The notes under the pieces are model-generated. The model was not told where the DNA came from, searched no databases, and saw nothing but the letters and a program-made list of their open reading frames with translations. Both the position numbers and the translations under genes were made by a program. Below, one piece after another: positions 16,705 to 24,923 of a stretch of DNA of 64,000 nucleotides (within the stretch, counting starts at the first letter, position 1; each line of letters opens with the position of its first letter). The stretch comes from an uncultured Methanomassiliicoccaceae archaeon (GTDB lineage Archaea > Thermoplasmatota > Thermoplasmata > Methanomassiliicoccales > Methanomethylophilaceae), in the NCBI GenBank assembly GCA_905187815.1, contig CAJJJM010000004.1:1-64000 (forward strand), given 5' to 3'.

Positions 16705-17448
16705 TCACTTGGACCACTTGGGCTTCATGCCGGCGTATACGAGCACCGCGAGCACCAGGATAGTGATCGTGGCGCATATCGCGATGTACGCGACAGCGGA
16801 TCCGTTCGGTTCGCTGTATCCGGATGCGGTGTAGGTCACATCATGGTACAGTGCCCCGTCACTGAAGCCGATCTGTAGATTCGTGGGGGAATCGAACGTC
16901 ATCTCGAAGGTGCCGTTATCGACGCTGTATGTACGATACACATCGGAGAGGTAGAATGTCGTCTGTTCACCCTCGTTGTCGACGCATGTGGCCGTGAGCC
17001 TGAACGTGTCGCCTGCCTTGACGAAGAACGAGATCCCCTCCGTTCCGTACGGGCTGAGGACCAGCTCGCCCGTCTTGCTCTCACCGTTGAACTCTATCTC
17101 ATAGCTGTAGTTCGAGTATTCGATCGAGTAGACATTCACGGTCGTTCTCGTGGAGACGCCCTGATAGAGCTGGTCGGCGTCATCCGTGGTTATACGGATG
17201 CTCTGATCCTCCGGATCGTTCAGATACGCATCCATGAGCTGGTCGTTCTCGCTGCTCTCTATGAACATGAGGTCGCCCCATCCGTACCTGTATCTTTCTC
17301 CGGCATCGAGGGTGAACGAAGCGTGGTAGATGTACATGGTGGATACGCGGCTGCTATCGGCTCCGTCGCTGTCCTCGGAGAGCATGGGGGCGGCGCAAAT
17401 GCAGAGCAGGGCCGCGACCGCCAGTGCCGCCATCATTCTGTTGTTCAT
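16705..17448 (-). CDS. Secreted, C-terminally membrane-anchored protein of an ABC-2 operon
   Basis: 247 residues. Signal peptide MNNRMMAALAVAALLCICAA, then an Asp/Ser/Tyr-rich beta-type ectodomain (about 30-215), then one C-terminal span (AVAYIAICATITILVLAVLVYAG) and a short basic tail. No family recognised. The ATG shares one base with the stop of the preceding small gene (TGATG), which links it to the ABC transporter operon. It may be a substrate, sensor or accessory protein of that transporter (inference). Confidence 0.72.
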   Translation of the reverse strand: MNNRMMAALAVAALLCICAAPMLSEDSDGADSSRVSTMYIYHASFTLDAGERYRYGWGDLMFIESSENDQLMDAYLNDPEDQSIRITTDDADQLYQGVSTRTTVNVYSIEYSNYSYEIEFNGESKTGELVLSPYGTEGISFFVKAGDTFRLTATCVDNEGEQTTFYLSDVYRTYSVDNGTFEMTFDSPTNLQIGFSDGALYHDVTYTASGYSEPNGSAVAYIAICATITILVLAVLVYAGMKPKWSK

Positions 17449-17654
17449 CACATCTCCCTCCTCATTGTTCTGATCATTCCCAAAGCGAGAAGCAGGACAC
17501 CCCATACGATTCCGATCCCGCACATGACCCACATGTCGCTCGCGTTCACCATCGAAGCCCCGTTCATCAATCCGAAGAATCCGGAGACCGATCCCACTAT
17601 GGGTGTGCCCAGTGCAGCTACGGAGACGTCAGGAAGGAAGCAGGGGAAGAGCAT
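17448..17654 (-). CDS. Detached C-terminal segment of the ABC-2 permease
   Basis: 68 residues, starting MLFPCFLPDVSVAALG and ending with a membrane span (WVMCGIGIVWGVLLLALGMI) plus RTMRREM. It is in the same frame as the permease upstream, separated only by TGA-CTG. An ABC-2 permease normally has six spans; the upstream piece has five and this supplies the sixth. It is best read as the end of the permease after a TGG-to-TGA change or a natural split, re-started at this ATG three bases past the stop. Confidence 0.65.
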   Translation of the reverse strand: MLFPCFLPDVSVAALGTPIVGSVSGFFGLMNGASMVNASDMWVMCGIGIVWGVLLLALGMIRTMRREM

Positions 17655-17657
17655 CAG

Positions 17658-18869
17658 TCAGTCTATCTCGTACCTCAGGCTGAGGATCATCAGGACGGCC
17701 GGCAGCAGGAAGGTCATCAGTATGAACGGCATCATGGTGCTGGGCCTCTTGGTGAATGCTCCGATGCAGAACGCCGTGGCCGAATAGGCGAACAACGATG
17801 CTATCATGGCGATCAGCGACTCGGTGATGAGGTCCGCGAACACCAGGTCGTACCGCATCATGGCAGTCGCCACCGCAACGCCGTATGCGAACATGAATAT
17901 GCCAAGGGACATCAGGAATCCCGCCAGGTATTTCCCGATGTAGAAGGAGATGCGGGAGACCGGCAAGGAGACGTTCATGTACGCTGTCCTGTCTTTGAAT
18001 TCGCGGCCGATTGGCGGTCCGCACAGGATCGCGGTGAAGAATCCGATGAAGATGGGCATCATCGACAGCAGGATGCCTATGTAGGCTGTCGAGGAGCCGA
18101 GCTGCATCGCCAACGAATCGAACAGCATGGGGATCACCAGTGTCACGATGGGGATCAGCAGTGCCACGAAGAGCATGAAGTAGGTCCACTTCATCTTCGA
18201 GTACAGTTTCATCTGCACCATGAACATGATCACGGTCTGTTTCATGAATGATGGGATGTGATACGACCTGTCCCTGTGGGCCCGGTCGTCCGTCGCGTGG
18301 TATCCGGTGTCGCCCCAGGTCCCCTTGCGGTCCTCTTCCTCCTTCTTCCCGAACGGGATCACGGATCCGAGTGCACTCCTCTTCTTGGACTGCGTCTTGG
18401 TCTCAGGTCCGTCGGTGTCCGCGGTTCCAGGTGAACCGGTCGGACCGAGGTCGATGGATCCTGTTGTCCCGTTGGCCGCGGTGCCCATTCCCCTGTCCTG
18501 CTGGCCCATATCCATGGTCTTCCTCTGTCCCTGGGTCTGCCCCAGATCTATGCTGGCGGAGAACGTCCTCCTCTCCTCTGTAGGCTTCTGATCCACAGGC
18601 TCGGCACTCACGGGTTCCGTCCTCGACGGCTGGACGAACACATCGTCCGCATCGGACGGCTTCTCGGAGGACTCCTTCCGGTCCTTCCTGGAGAACGAGA
18701 ACGACGGCTTCTGTCTGGGCTCCTTCCGGGTCTCGTCGGACCCGTCCTTCCTCCCGAGGGAGATCGACCTCTTCTCCTTCGGAGCGGACTCCCCGCTTCC
18801 GGTCGGACCGAGGTCGATGGAGTTGTTGCGTCTGCCCTTGGGCCTCTGTATTGTCTCCTCATCGGTCAT
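17658..18869 (-). CDS. ABC-2 type permease with long disordered N-terminus, interrupted by TGA
   Basis: 403 residues before TGA. Residues 1-185 are polar, low in complexity and built from recurring short motifs (SIDLGPTG twice, SISLGRKDG, SIDLGQTQG, TMDMGQQ). From about 200 there are five membrane spans (FMLFVALLIPIVTLVIPMLF to MMPFILMTFLLPAVLMILSL) with GREFKDRTAYMNVSLPVSR, typical of ABC-2 permeases of the CcmB/NatB/YhaP kind. The frame stops at TGA just after LRYEID and continues in phase as the 68-residue segment with the sixth span. Its start overlaps the ATPase gene by four bases (ATGA). Confidence 0.8.
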   Translation of the reverse strand: MTDEETIQRPKGRRNNSIDLGPTGSGESAPKEKRSISLGRKDGSDETRKEPRQKPSFSFSRKDRKESSEKPSDADDVFVQPSRTEPVSAEPVDQKPTEERRTFSASIDLGQTQGQRKTMDMGQQDRGMGTAANGTTGSIDLGPTGSPGTADTDGPETKTQSKKRSALGSVIPFGKKEEEDRKGTWGDTGYHATDDRAHRDRSYHIPSFMKQTVIMFMVQMKLYSKMKWTYFMLFVALLIPIVTLVIPMLFDSLAMQLGSSTAYIGILLSMMPIFIGFFTAILCGPPIGREFKDRTAYMNVSLPVSRISFYIGKYLAGFLMSLGIFMFAYGVAVATAMMRYDLVFADLITESLIAMIASLFAYSATAFCIGAFTKRPSTMMPFILMTFLLPAVLMILSLRYEID

Positions 18870-19819
18870 TGGACCTCATCCCCCTTGGTAAGCTCCATGT
18901 ACAGGTCCTCCAGGTTGGCTCCCTTCTCGTTGAGCGCCAGGATCCCGAGGCCGGATCTGAACGCGACCTCGTTCACATGTGCCTGGTCCTCCTGCGATCC
19001 GGCGAATTCCAGCTTGATGGTGTAGTCACCCATCCTCTCGGACGACATCACGCCGGGGCAGTGGGTCAGGTCGGAGATGACCTGCGGTGTCAGTGCCCTG
19101 AGCGTGCGGATCTCCAGGGTCACGGAGTTGTCCACGCCGGTCCCGTGGATGAGCCTGGACACGTCGCCGGAGGCTATGACCTTCCCGTCGCGTATCATGG
19201 TCACGGACCCGCAGATCTCCGAGACCTCGCTCAGGATATGGGTGGAAATCAGGAGGCTCACGTCCCTGTGCTTCAGCTCCGCCAGGGTCTGTCTTATCTC
19301 GATCATCCCCCTCGGGTCGAGACCGGACGTGGGCTCGTCCAGGATGATGGTGTCGGGGTTCGGGAGGAGGGCCTGGGCCAGGACGATCCTCTGCCTCATC
19401 CCCTTCGAGAAGTCCCCTATCTTCTTGTCGCGCCACTCCCACATCCTCATGGTCTCGAGGACGTCCCTGGAGCGGATCTCGATCTCCCTGGAGTCCAGGC
19501 CGTATATGCGGCCCACGTAGTCCAGGATCTCCGCCGGTGTGAACCCGGGGTACGGTTCCGGTGTCTCGATGACGCAGCCAACGTGCTCCATGGCGCGCCT
19601 GTGGTCGTGTATGTCGATCCCGGCGATCCTCACGCTTCCCGATGTGGGCATCAGCAGGCCGGTTATGGCTTTCAGCGTGGTGCTCTTCCCGGCTCCGTTG
19701 GGGCCGAGAAGGCCCATGAACTCACCTTTCCGGACCGTGAGGTTGATGTTCGAGATGGCGGCGAAACCGCCGTACATTTTCGTCAGGCCGACGGCTTCGA
19801 TTGCTGGTGTGCCGTCCAT
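18866..19819 (-). CDS. ABC transporter ATP-binding protein (ABC-2/CcmA-like)
   Basis: 317 residues. Walker A GPNGAGKSTT, Q-loop region CVIETPEPYPG, signature FSKGMRQRIVLAQ, Walker B IILDEPTSGLDP, switch His ISTHILSEV. The ~90-residue C-terminal extension after the nucleotide-binding domain is usual for the drug/antibiotic or NatA-type group. It drives the permease encoded next. A TATA-like GATTTAAGC about 25 bases before the ATG supports a leaderless start and makes this the first gene of a four-cistron leftward operon. Confidence 0.93.
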   Translation of the reverse strand: MDGTPAIEAVGLTKMYGGFAAISNINLTVRKGEFMGLLGPNGAGKSTTLKAITGLLMPTSGSVRIAGIDIHDHRRAMEHVGCVIETPEPYPGFTPAEILDYVGRIYGLDSREIEIRSRDVLETMRMWEWRDKKIGDFSKGMRQRIVLAQALLPNPDTIILDEPTSGLDPRGMIEIRQTLAELKHRDVSLLISTHILSEVSEICGSVTMIRDGKVIASGDVSRLIHGTGVDNSVTLEIRTLRALTPQVISDLTHCPGVMSSERMGDYTIKLEFAGSQEDQAHVNEVAFRSGLGILALNEKGANLEDLYMELTKGDEVQ

Positions 19820-19875
19820 GTGGACTGGTATGCGTTAGTCATAGCTTAAATCAGAGGGGTCACCCCTTCGCCGGA

Positions 19876-20289
19876 TCAGCGCTTCCCAGTGTTCCTGTCC
19901 ATCTCCTCGTTCAGGAGCGCATCGGCCCTAGGGATGAACTCCTCGGACCTGCGGACGTTCCTGTAGGACACGCTGGGGATGAGTTCGGCGAGGGCCTCGG
20001 CGTCGGCATGGAGTACAGCCATGTCCGGATTCTTGACGCGGTACTCGCCGGTCATCTGCCTGATGACGAGCTGGGAGTCCATCACGAACTCTGCCTCATC
20101 GGCACCCATCTCGATGGCCTTGTTGATCGCCGCGATCAGGCCGCGGTACTCGGCGTAGTTGTTGGTGTGGACGCCCAGGAACTCCGAGTGCTCGTGGAGG
20201 ACCCTGCCAGAAGAAGTGACCACGATGGCGTACGCCGACGGTCCGGGGTTCCCTCTCGAACCGCCGTCGGAGTAGACGGTCAGCCTCAA
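19876..20289 (-). CDS. rnhA: Ribonuclease HI
   Basis: 137 residues. Type 1 RNase H fold with [11 protein letters not shown] (first catalytic Asp), NNYAEYRGL (Glu), [12 protein letters not shown] (Asp) and a final Asp in [12 protein letters not shown]. It degrades RNA in RNA-DNA hybrids. It belongs to the short archaeal/ARI-like group without the basic protrusion of E. coli RNase HI. The start overlaps the panD stop by four bases (ATGA). Confidence 0.93.
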   Translation of the reverse strand: MRLTVYSDGGSRGNPGPSAYAIVVTSSGRVLHEHSEFLGVHTNNYAEYRGLIAAINKAIEMGADEAEFVMDSQLVIRQMTGEYRVKNPDMAVLHADAEALAELIPSVSYRNVRRSEEFIPRADALLNEEMDRNTGKR

Positions 20290-20633
20290 TAGACCAGCTC
20301 CCTGGAGACCCTGTTATCCGAGTCGACCAGGAGGACCTTGGCCCTTATCGGCTCGTCCGTGAGCTCGTAGGCCATGATGATGACGAGGTCTCCCTCGTTG
20401 ACGAGATGCGCTGCGGCACCGTTGATGGCGATGATCCCGCTTCCCCTCTCGCCCGGGAGCGTGTAGGTGTCGAAGCGGCTTCCGTTGTTCACGTCGGCGA
20501 TGGTCACCTTCTCGCCCACCCAGATCCCGGCCCTGTCCAGCAGGTCCTGGTCTATGGTAATGCTTCCCTCGTAGTCGAGGCGGGTCTCGGTGACCGTGGC
20601 CCTGTGTATCTTACCGCGGAGCATCCAACGCAT
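20286..20633 (-). CDS. panD: Aspartate 1-decarboxylase, bacterial pyruvoyl type (PanD)
   Basis: 115 residues. Near-full Pan[21 protein letters not shown] at the start, the self-cleavage site Gly-Ser in YEGSITID (the Ser becomes the pyruvoyl group), then [17 protein letters not shown]. It makes beta-alanine from aspartate for pantothenate/CoA. Most archaea use the unrelated PLP enzyme (MfnA-like), so this bacterial-type gene suggests transfer. A GATATTTAACG promoter element 26 bases before the ATG fits a leaderless start. Co-transcribed with rnhA. Confidence 0.92.
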   Translation of the reverse strand: MRWMLRGKIHRATVTETRLDYEGSITIDQDLLDRAGIWVGEKVTIADVNNGSRFDTYTLPGERGSGIIAINGAAAHLVNEGDLVIIMAYELTDEPIRAKVLLVDSDNRVSRELVY

Positions 20634-20708
20634 GAGACGGCCGACAGGAACGCGCGTTAAATATCTTTGGGACGGACGCGATTCGCATCATACGGAAATC
20701 CCGTCGGA

Positions 20709-21500
20709 TCAGTCGCGGCAGGACCCGAAAAGTCTGACGGTCGGGTTCCCGCGCTCATCCATCTCGTAGCGGGCATCCACGCTGAACACCGTGCGCATGT
20801 TCCCTGGTGTGAGGACATCCTCAGGCGTCCCGACGGCGAATACCCTCCTGTCGTGGAGGAGTATGATCCTATCGCAGTACCTGGCGACCATGGGCAGGTC
20901 GTGGGATACGATCACCACCGTCAGCCCCTTCTCGCGGGACAGCCTGTGGACCAGGTCGAGGACGTCGAACTGCATGCTGATGTCCAGATGCAGGGTGGGT
21001 TCATCCATCAGCAGGACGTCCGGCGTCTGTGCGAGGGCCCTGGCGATGATCGCCCTCTGCCTCTCCCCTCCGCTCATGGTGTTGATGTGGCGGTCGGCCA
21101 TTCCCAGGACCCCTGCCTGCTCCATCGCCTCCTGGACGATCCTCTCGTCCTCGGACGAGTTCCCGCGAAGGGCCTCCTGGAACGGCATCCTGCCCATCTC
21201 GACGATCTCCCTGACGGTGAAGGAGAAGTTGATCTCGTTGGTCTGGGGGACCGCGGCGACCCTGCGGGCAATGTCCTTCTTCTGAAGGTCCTCCAGGTCG
21301 CTCCCGTCCAGGAGGACGCAGCCGCCTCTGGGTCTGAGGTTCCTGTTAAGGTTCCTGAGGAGCGTCGTCTTCCCGCAGCCGTTCGGTCCCAGGATCCCCA
21401 GGACCTCCCCCGGGACGAGGGAGAACGACACCCCGTCGAGGATGTCCTTCTCATCGTATCCGTACTCGAGGTCCCTGACCTCCAGCGGAGGGTTCACCAT
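20709..21500 (-). CDS. ABC importer ATPase, Fe-siderophore/cobalamin type (FepC/BtuD-like)
   Basis: 263 residues. Walker A GPNGCGKTTLL, Q-loop VPQTNEINFSF, signature MSGGERQRAIIARAL, Walker B DVLLMDEPTLHLD, switch VSHDLPM. It is the energy subunit of the importer formed with the permease and binding protein just upstream. ATG 21500 overlaps the last seven bases of the permease gene, so I prefer it to longer starts inside that gene. Confidence 0.93.
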   Translation of the reverse strand: MVNPPLEVRDLEYGYDEKDILDGVSFSLVPGEVLGILGPNGCGKTTLLRNLNRNLRPRGGCVLLDGSDLEDLQKKDIARRVAAVPQTNEINFSFTVREIVEMGRMPFQEALRGNSSEDERIVQEAMEQAGVLGMADRHINTMSGGERQRAIIARALAQTPDVLLMDEPTLHLDISMQFDVLDLVHRLSREKGLTVVIVSHDLPMVARYCDRIILLHDRRVFAVGTPEDVLTPGNMRTVFSVDARYEMDERGNPTVRLFGSCRD

Positions 21501-22519
21501 CCGACCGCCCTCCTCCTGCTCACGAGCAGGTACACGAAGAACGGTGCGCCGATGAGGGATGTGACCACTCCGATCGGGAGCACGCCGTAGAACGGCGCCA
21601 CGAAGTGGGCCACGAAGTCGCACATTATGATGAACGCGGCCCCACCTAGGGTGGACAGCGGGAGGATCAGGCGGTTGTCAGGTCCGAGGATGAGTCTGAA
21701 TATGTGTGGTATCACCAGTCCGATGAACCCTATGGTCCCGACGAAGGCCACGCTGACAGCCACCACCAGGGATGACACCACGAGCAGCATGAGCCTGACC
21801 TTGACCACGTCAACGCCGAGGTCCATGGCGTGTGCGTCGCCGAGCATCATCGCGTTCAGCTTCCTGCACTGGGTCAGCATGATCAGCGCGCCGGCGACCA
21901 CGACGGCCGCCACCACGGCGATCTCCATCCAGTCCGGTGTGCCCAGGTTACCCATGGACCAGAATACGATGTCCTGCATCTCGTCGCTAGGTGCGATGTA
22001 TGTCAGGAACGACACTATGGCGGAGATGAGGGCGGACACTGCCACTCCCGCCAGGACGAGCGTCTCCGTCCTGACGTTCCCGCCTCCGGCCCTGGACACC
22101 GTGTACACTAGGAACATGGTCAGCAGGCAGAATATGAACGCCAGGACCGGCTGGGACACGGACAGCGGGATGAAGGACACCCCGACGAGGATCGCCACGG
22201 CGGACCCCAGGGACGCACCGGACGACAGTCCGAGGATGTACGGGTCGGCCAGCGGGTTCCTGAACACCGCCTGCATCACGCCTCCGGTGATGGCGAGGCC
22301 GGCGCCCACGAACACGCCCATCGCGATGCGGGGCAGGTTCTGGGCGTTGACGATCTGGTTCGTCCCCCAGGTCCCGTCGCCTATGAGGGCGGCCCAGACC
22401 TCTCCGAGGGACAGTGTCCTGTTCCCGGCCCAGGACAGGTCCAGGAGGACGAAGATGAAAAGTAGGACGATGAGCACGAGCACGCACAGCAGTGCCTGGA
22501 TCCATTTACTCCCGTTCAT
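21494..22519 (-). CDS. ABC importer permease, FecCD/BtuC family
   Basis: 341 residues, highly hydrophobic, about ten spans. Family landmarks: LPRIAMGVFVGAGLAITGGVMQ, NPLADPYILGLSSGASLG, GFIGLVIPHIFRLILGPDNR (the ATPase-coupling region) and PFFVYLL near the end. It forms the channel for a ferric-siderophore, haem or cobamide substrate. Middle gene of the operon; it starts 33 bases after the binding-protein stop. Confidence 0.93.
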   Translation of the reverse strand: MNGSKWIQALLCVLVLIVLLFIFVLLDLSWAGNRTLSLGEVWAALIGDGTWGTNQIVNAQNLPRIAMGVFVGAGLAITGGVMQAVFRNPLADPYILGLSSGASLGSAVAILVGVSFIPLSVSQPVLAFIFCLLTMFLVYTVSRAGGGNVRTETLVLAGVAVSALISAIVSFLTYIAPSDEMQDIVFWSMGNLGTPDWMEIAVVAAVVVAGALIMLTQCRKLNAMMLGDAHAMDLGVDVVKVRLMLLVVSSLVVAVSVAFVGTIGFIGLVIPHIFRLILGPDNRLILPLSTLGGAAFIIMCDFVAHFVAPFYGVLPIGVVTSLIGAPFFVYLLVSRRRAVGW

Positions 22520-22551
22520 GCTCACCGTCAGGGTTGATGCTCGGTCTCCGT

Positions 22552-23715
22552 TTAATGCTTGTCCCTGCCGACCATCGCGAGACCCGCGATGGAACCGATC
22601 AGGGCGATGATGCCGGCGAGCACGAATAGCCACTCGCTGACGTCCGCATTGGATATGCCGCCGTCGGCGGAGGGGGTGTCGTCACCGCCGGAGGGCTCGT
22701 CTCCGGATTCGGAGAAGTACTCGTCGATATAGCCCTCGTACGGCTCGCCGAGGAGTGTGGGGTACAGGTACTGGCCGATGGTCATCAGGCCGTCGGCGGA
22801 TTCGGGGCACCAGTTGTTCCAGAGGCCGTCCATGATGACGACCGGGTAGTCGGTGTTGCCTCCGAGCACATCCTCCCTGAACGATTCTGCGGTGCCTCCG
22901 GCGTTGCCGTAGCTGTAGTTCACGAAGATGACAGTGCTCGGATTCTGCTCCAGCAGGGAGATCACGGTGTTCACGTCCCCGTAGTGGGATGCGGTCGAGC
23001 CGTTGTATCCGATGTTCTCGGCGTTGGCCACTTCGAGCATAGAGTTCATGATGGACGAGTTCCCTACGGAGAACTCCCCTCCGGTGTACCAGACGAACAG
23101 GGCCTTGGTGCGCTCGGTCACGCCGGACACAGCGTTGGATACGGTCTGCGTCTTCTCGAGCATGGAGCTGACCGACTCGGGGACGGTGCCGGAGGCGATC
23201 CTGGAGACGTCGGAGACCATCTGGACGATGGCGTCGTAGTCCGGGACAGAGTCGGTGGTCCAGACAAGGACCTTCGTGAACCCGATCCCGGTGAGCCTGT
23301 CGTAAAGCGCCCTGTTCGAGGAGTAGCTGGTGAGGATGATCGTGTCATCGAGAGAGAACTCGCCGGTGTCGACCATGTTGATCAGCGATGTGACGATGTA
23401 GTCGTGGTTGGTCTCGCCGTAGAAGCTGCCGAGGTTGACAGCGTCCATGGCGGCGAGCTCTTCGTATCCGGTGTAGTCATAGGTGGAGTATGTGTCCACT
23501 GCGACGATCTTGTCGACGGCACCCGCCTGGGCGATGGTCAGGGTGGTCGCCGCGCCGGTGGACACGATGCGTTCGGCGGGGGCGTCGTAGTGGAACGTCC
23601 TGCCCTCCCCGTCGGTCACATCGAATCCCGTGTCCTCCGCGTCAGCGGGGGCGATGACAATGGTTGCGCAGAGCATCACCGCGACGATGCCTGCGATCAG
23701 AATCTTGTTGTTCAT
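22552..23715 (-). CDS. Periplasmic-type iron/cobalamin-binding protein, membrane-anchored
   Basis: 387 residues. Signal peptide (ILIAGIVAVMLCATIVIAPADA), then a class III solute-binding fold (FDVTDGEGRTFHYDAPAERIVS..., AGAVDKIVAVD, NVIS-type segments), a Gly/Asp/Ser-rich linker and a C-terminal span (LFVLAGIIALIGSIAGLAMVG), the archaeal way of tethering such proteins. It catches the substrate for the permease and ATPase that follow. A strong AAGGAGGA ribosome site precedes the ATG; a palindrome sits just upstream. Corrinoid is an attractive substrate for a methyltransfer-dependent methanogen, but iron is equally possible. Confidence 0.88.
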   Translation of the reverse strand: MNNKILIAGIVAVMLCATIVIAPADAEDTGFDVTDGEGRTFHYDAPAERIVSTGAATTLTIAQAGAVDKIVAVDTYSTYDYTGYEELAAMDAVNLGSFYGETNHDYIVTSLINMVDTGEFSLDDTIILTSYSSNRALYDRLTGIGFTKVLVWTTDSVPDYDAIVQMVSDVSRIASGTVPESVSSMLEKTQTVSNAVSGVTERTKALFVWYTGGEFSVGNSSIMNSMLEVANAENIGYNGSTASHYGDVNTVISLLEQNPSTVIFVNYSYGNAGGTAESFREDVLGGNTDYPVVIMDGLWNNWCPESADGLMTIGQYLYPTLLGEPYEGYIDEYFSESGDEPSGGDDTPSADGGISNADVSEWLFVLAGIIALIGSIAGLAMVGRDKH

Positions 23716-23726
23716 GTCTCCTCCTT

Positions 23727-23742
23727 AATACGAAACCGTATT
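23727..23742. promoter_or_regulatory. Inverted repeat at the start of the metal/cobalamin importer operon
   Basis: AATACG-AAAC-CGTATT, a perfect 6-bp inverted repeat with a 4-base centre, ends about 12 bases before the ATG of the binding-protein gene and abuts its ribosome site. Repressors of the DtxR/IdeR, Fur or NikR kind bind such sites upstream of uptake operons; which one applies is unknown. Confidence 0.6.
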
Positions 23743-23853
23743 ATCGTAACACGAGAAAGGCGGGTGGAGGTACTTAACGGTTGACCAATCGGAAAGGAGA
23801 ACGAAGTGGCGTTCGGGAATGGAATCGCAAACAGGACAAAAATAAGGGATGAG

Positions 23854-23926
23854 CGCCCTGGTCGGAATTCGAATCCGAGTCGAAGCCTCGACAGGGCTTC
23901 ATGATAGGCCGCTACACTACCAGGGC
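23854..23926 (-). tRNA. tRNA-Asp (GTC)
   Basis: Cloverleaf with acceptor GCCCTGG/CCAGGGC, discriminator G73 (the Asp identity base), anticodon loop CTGTCGA giving GTC, and T arm GGATTCGAATTCC. No CCA, no intron. Confidence 0.97.
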
Positions 23927-24065
23927 AGTATGCCTTGGTATAGAGGACATCTATTTAATGATTGCTGTTGAGCGACTGTTCAATCTATCAATCTGGCCAT
24001 AGAAACACGGTGCGTTTCGATTATGCAACGATATTTCCATTACTGGAACGTGCGATAACGGATGC

Positions 24066-24467
24066 ATGCCTATAGGGGATCCGCAGGGCGGTTTGTTCGA
24101 ATACACGGTCGAGGGGCTTCCGGAGTCGATATTCGCATGCTCCATCCCGGTGAGCGACATCGACAGGTCCCTGGAGTTCTACACGGGGATGCTGGGCATG
24201 GAGCTGCTCGGGAGGGACGGAAGGGAGGCCTATCTCAAAAGAGGCGAGTGCCGCATCATCCTGACCGTCTCGGACAGAGTGGGTGTGGACACGGGGATAC
24301 GTTTCGGTGTGGACAGTCCGTTCAACACTCGCCGTCGCCTGATCGACGAGGAGGTGGAGTTCGTCAGGGAGCCTGTGCACACGCCGTTCGGCACGTGCAC
24401 GTCGTTCCTGGATCCGGACGGCAATGTTCTTCACGCGATAGACTCCAGTGCCGATTTCAGAATGTGA
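24066..24467 (+). CDS. VOC/glyoxalase-fold protein
   Basis: 133 residues. A single vicinal-oxygen-chelate module: FACSIPVSDIDRSLEFYTGMLGMELLGRD, then CRIILTV, and FLDPDGNVLHAIDSS at the end, where the metal-ligand Glu/His positions of the family lie. Single-module proteins act as dimers in glyoxalase, dioxygenase or antibiotic-binding roles; the reaction cannot be assigned. Monocistronic, convergent with the next gene. Confidence 0.85.
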   Translation: MPIGDPQGGLFEYTVEGLPESIFACSIPVSDIDRSLEFYTGMLGMELLGRDGREAYLKRGECRIILTVSDRVGVDTGIRFGVDSPFNTRRRLIDEEVEFVREPVHTPFGTCTSFLDPDGNVLHAIDSSADFRM

Positions 24468-24499
24468 GGGGAAGGTGGCCCGGAGGGCCGTTTGCATCA

Positions 24500-24856
24500 T
24501 CAGTCGAAGAAGAACGCCTTGACGTTGTCCCTGAACAGATACCACAGGATGATCAGCTGTATGATCACCACGAGAAGTCCCGCGGGGAAGCTGAGCAGTC
24601 CGAGGATGATCCCGATGATCGAGAACAGCACTCCGAGGTACCACCAGAGCTTCCAGCCCTTGAAGAATCCGAGCGCTATCACGATGTAGATCAGTCCGAC
24701 TATGGCTACGATCCCTCCGCCCACGGCCCCTGCGGCCAGGGCGTCGCTGGCGGCACCGCCTATCGCGAGGACGATACCGGCGAGGATCGCTAGCACTCCG
24801 ACGAGTGCATACAGAGCACCGATGATGGTGATCAGAAGAGGGCGACTTGCTCCCAT
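24500..24856 (-). CDS. Small polytopic membrane protein
   Basis: 118 residues, almost wholly hydrophobic, about four spans (LLITIIGALYALVGVLAILAG, AVGGGIVAIVGLIYIVIALGF, LWWYLGVLFSIIGIILGLLS, LLVVIIQLIILWYLF). It resembles small archaeal/bacterial integral proteins of unknown function. The ATG follows an AT-rich promoter (TTAATATTTAACTTATAAG). No operon partner. Confidence 0.7.
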   Translation of the reverse strand: MGASRPLLITIIGALYALVGVLAILAGIVLAIGGAASDALAAGAVGGGIVAIVGLIYIVIALGFFKGWKLWWYLGVLFSIIGIILGLLSFPAGLLVVIIQLIILWYLFRDNVKAFFFD

Positions 24857-24923
24857 GATTATGTAATCGGTCTTATAAGTTAAATATTAAGGGGGCCCCC
24901 GGAGGGGCCTTTGATTGTTTGGA

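Noticed and set aside
17658..17660. TGA read as selenocysteine or as an alternative-code tryptophan
   Set aside because: All other genes here use TGA as a normal stop, and I see no selenocysteine context. A simple nonsense change or natural split is more economical.
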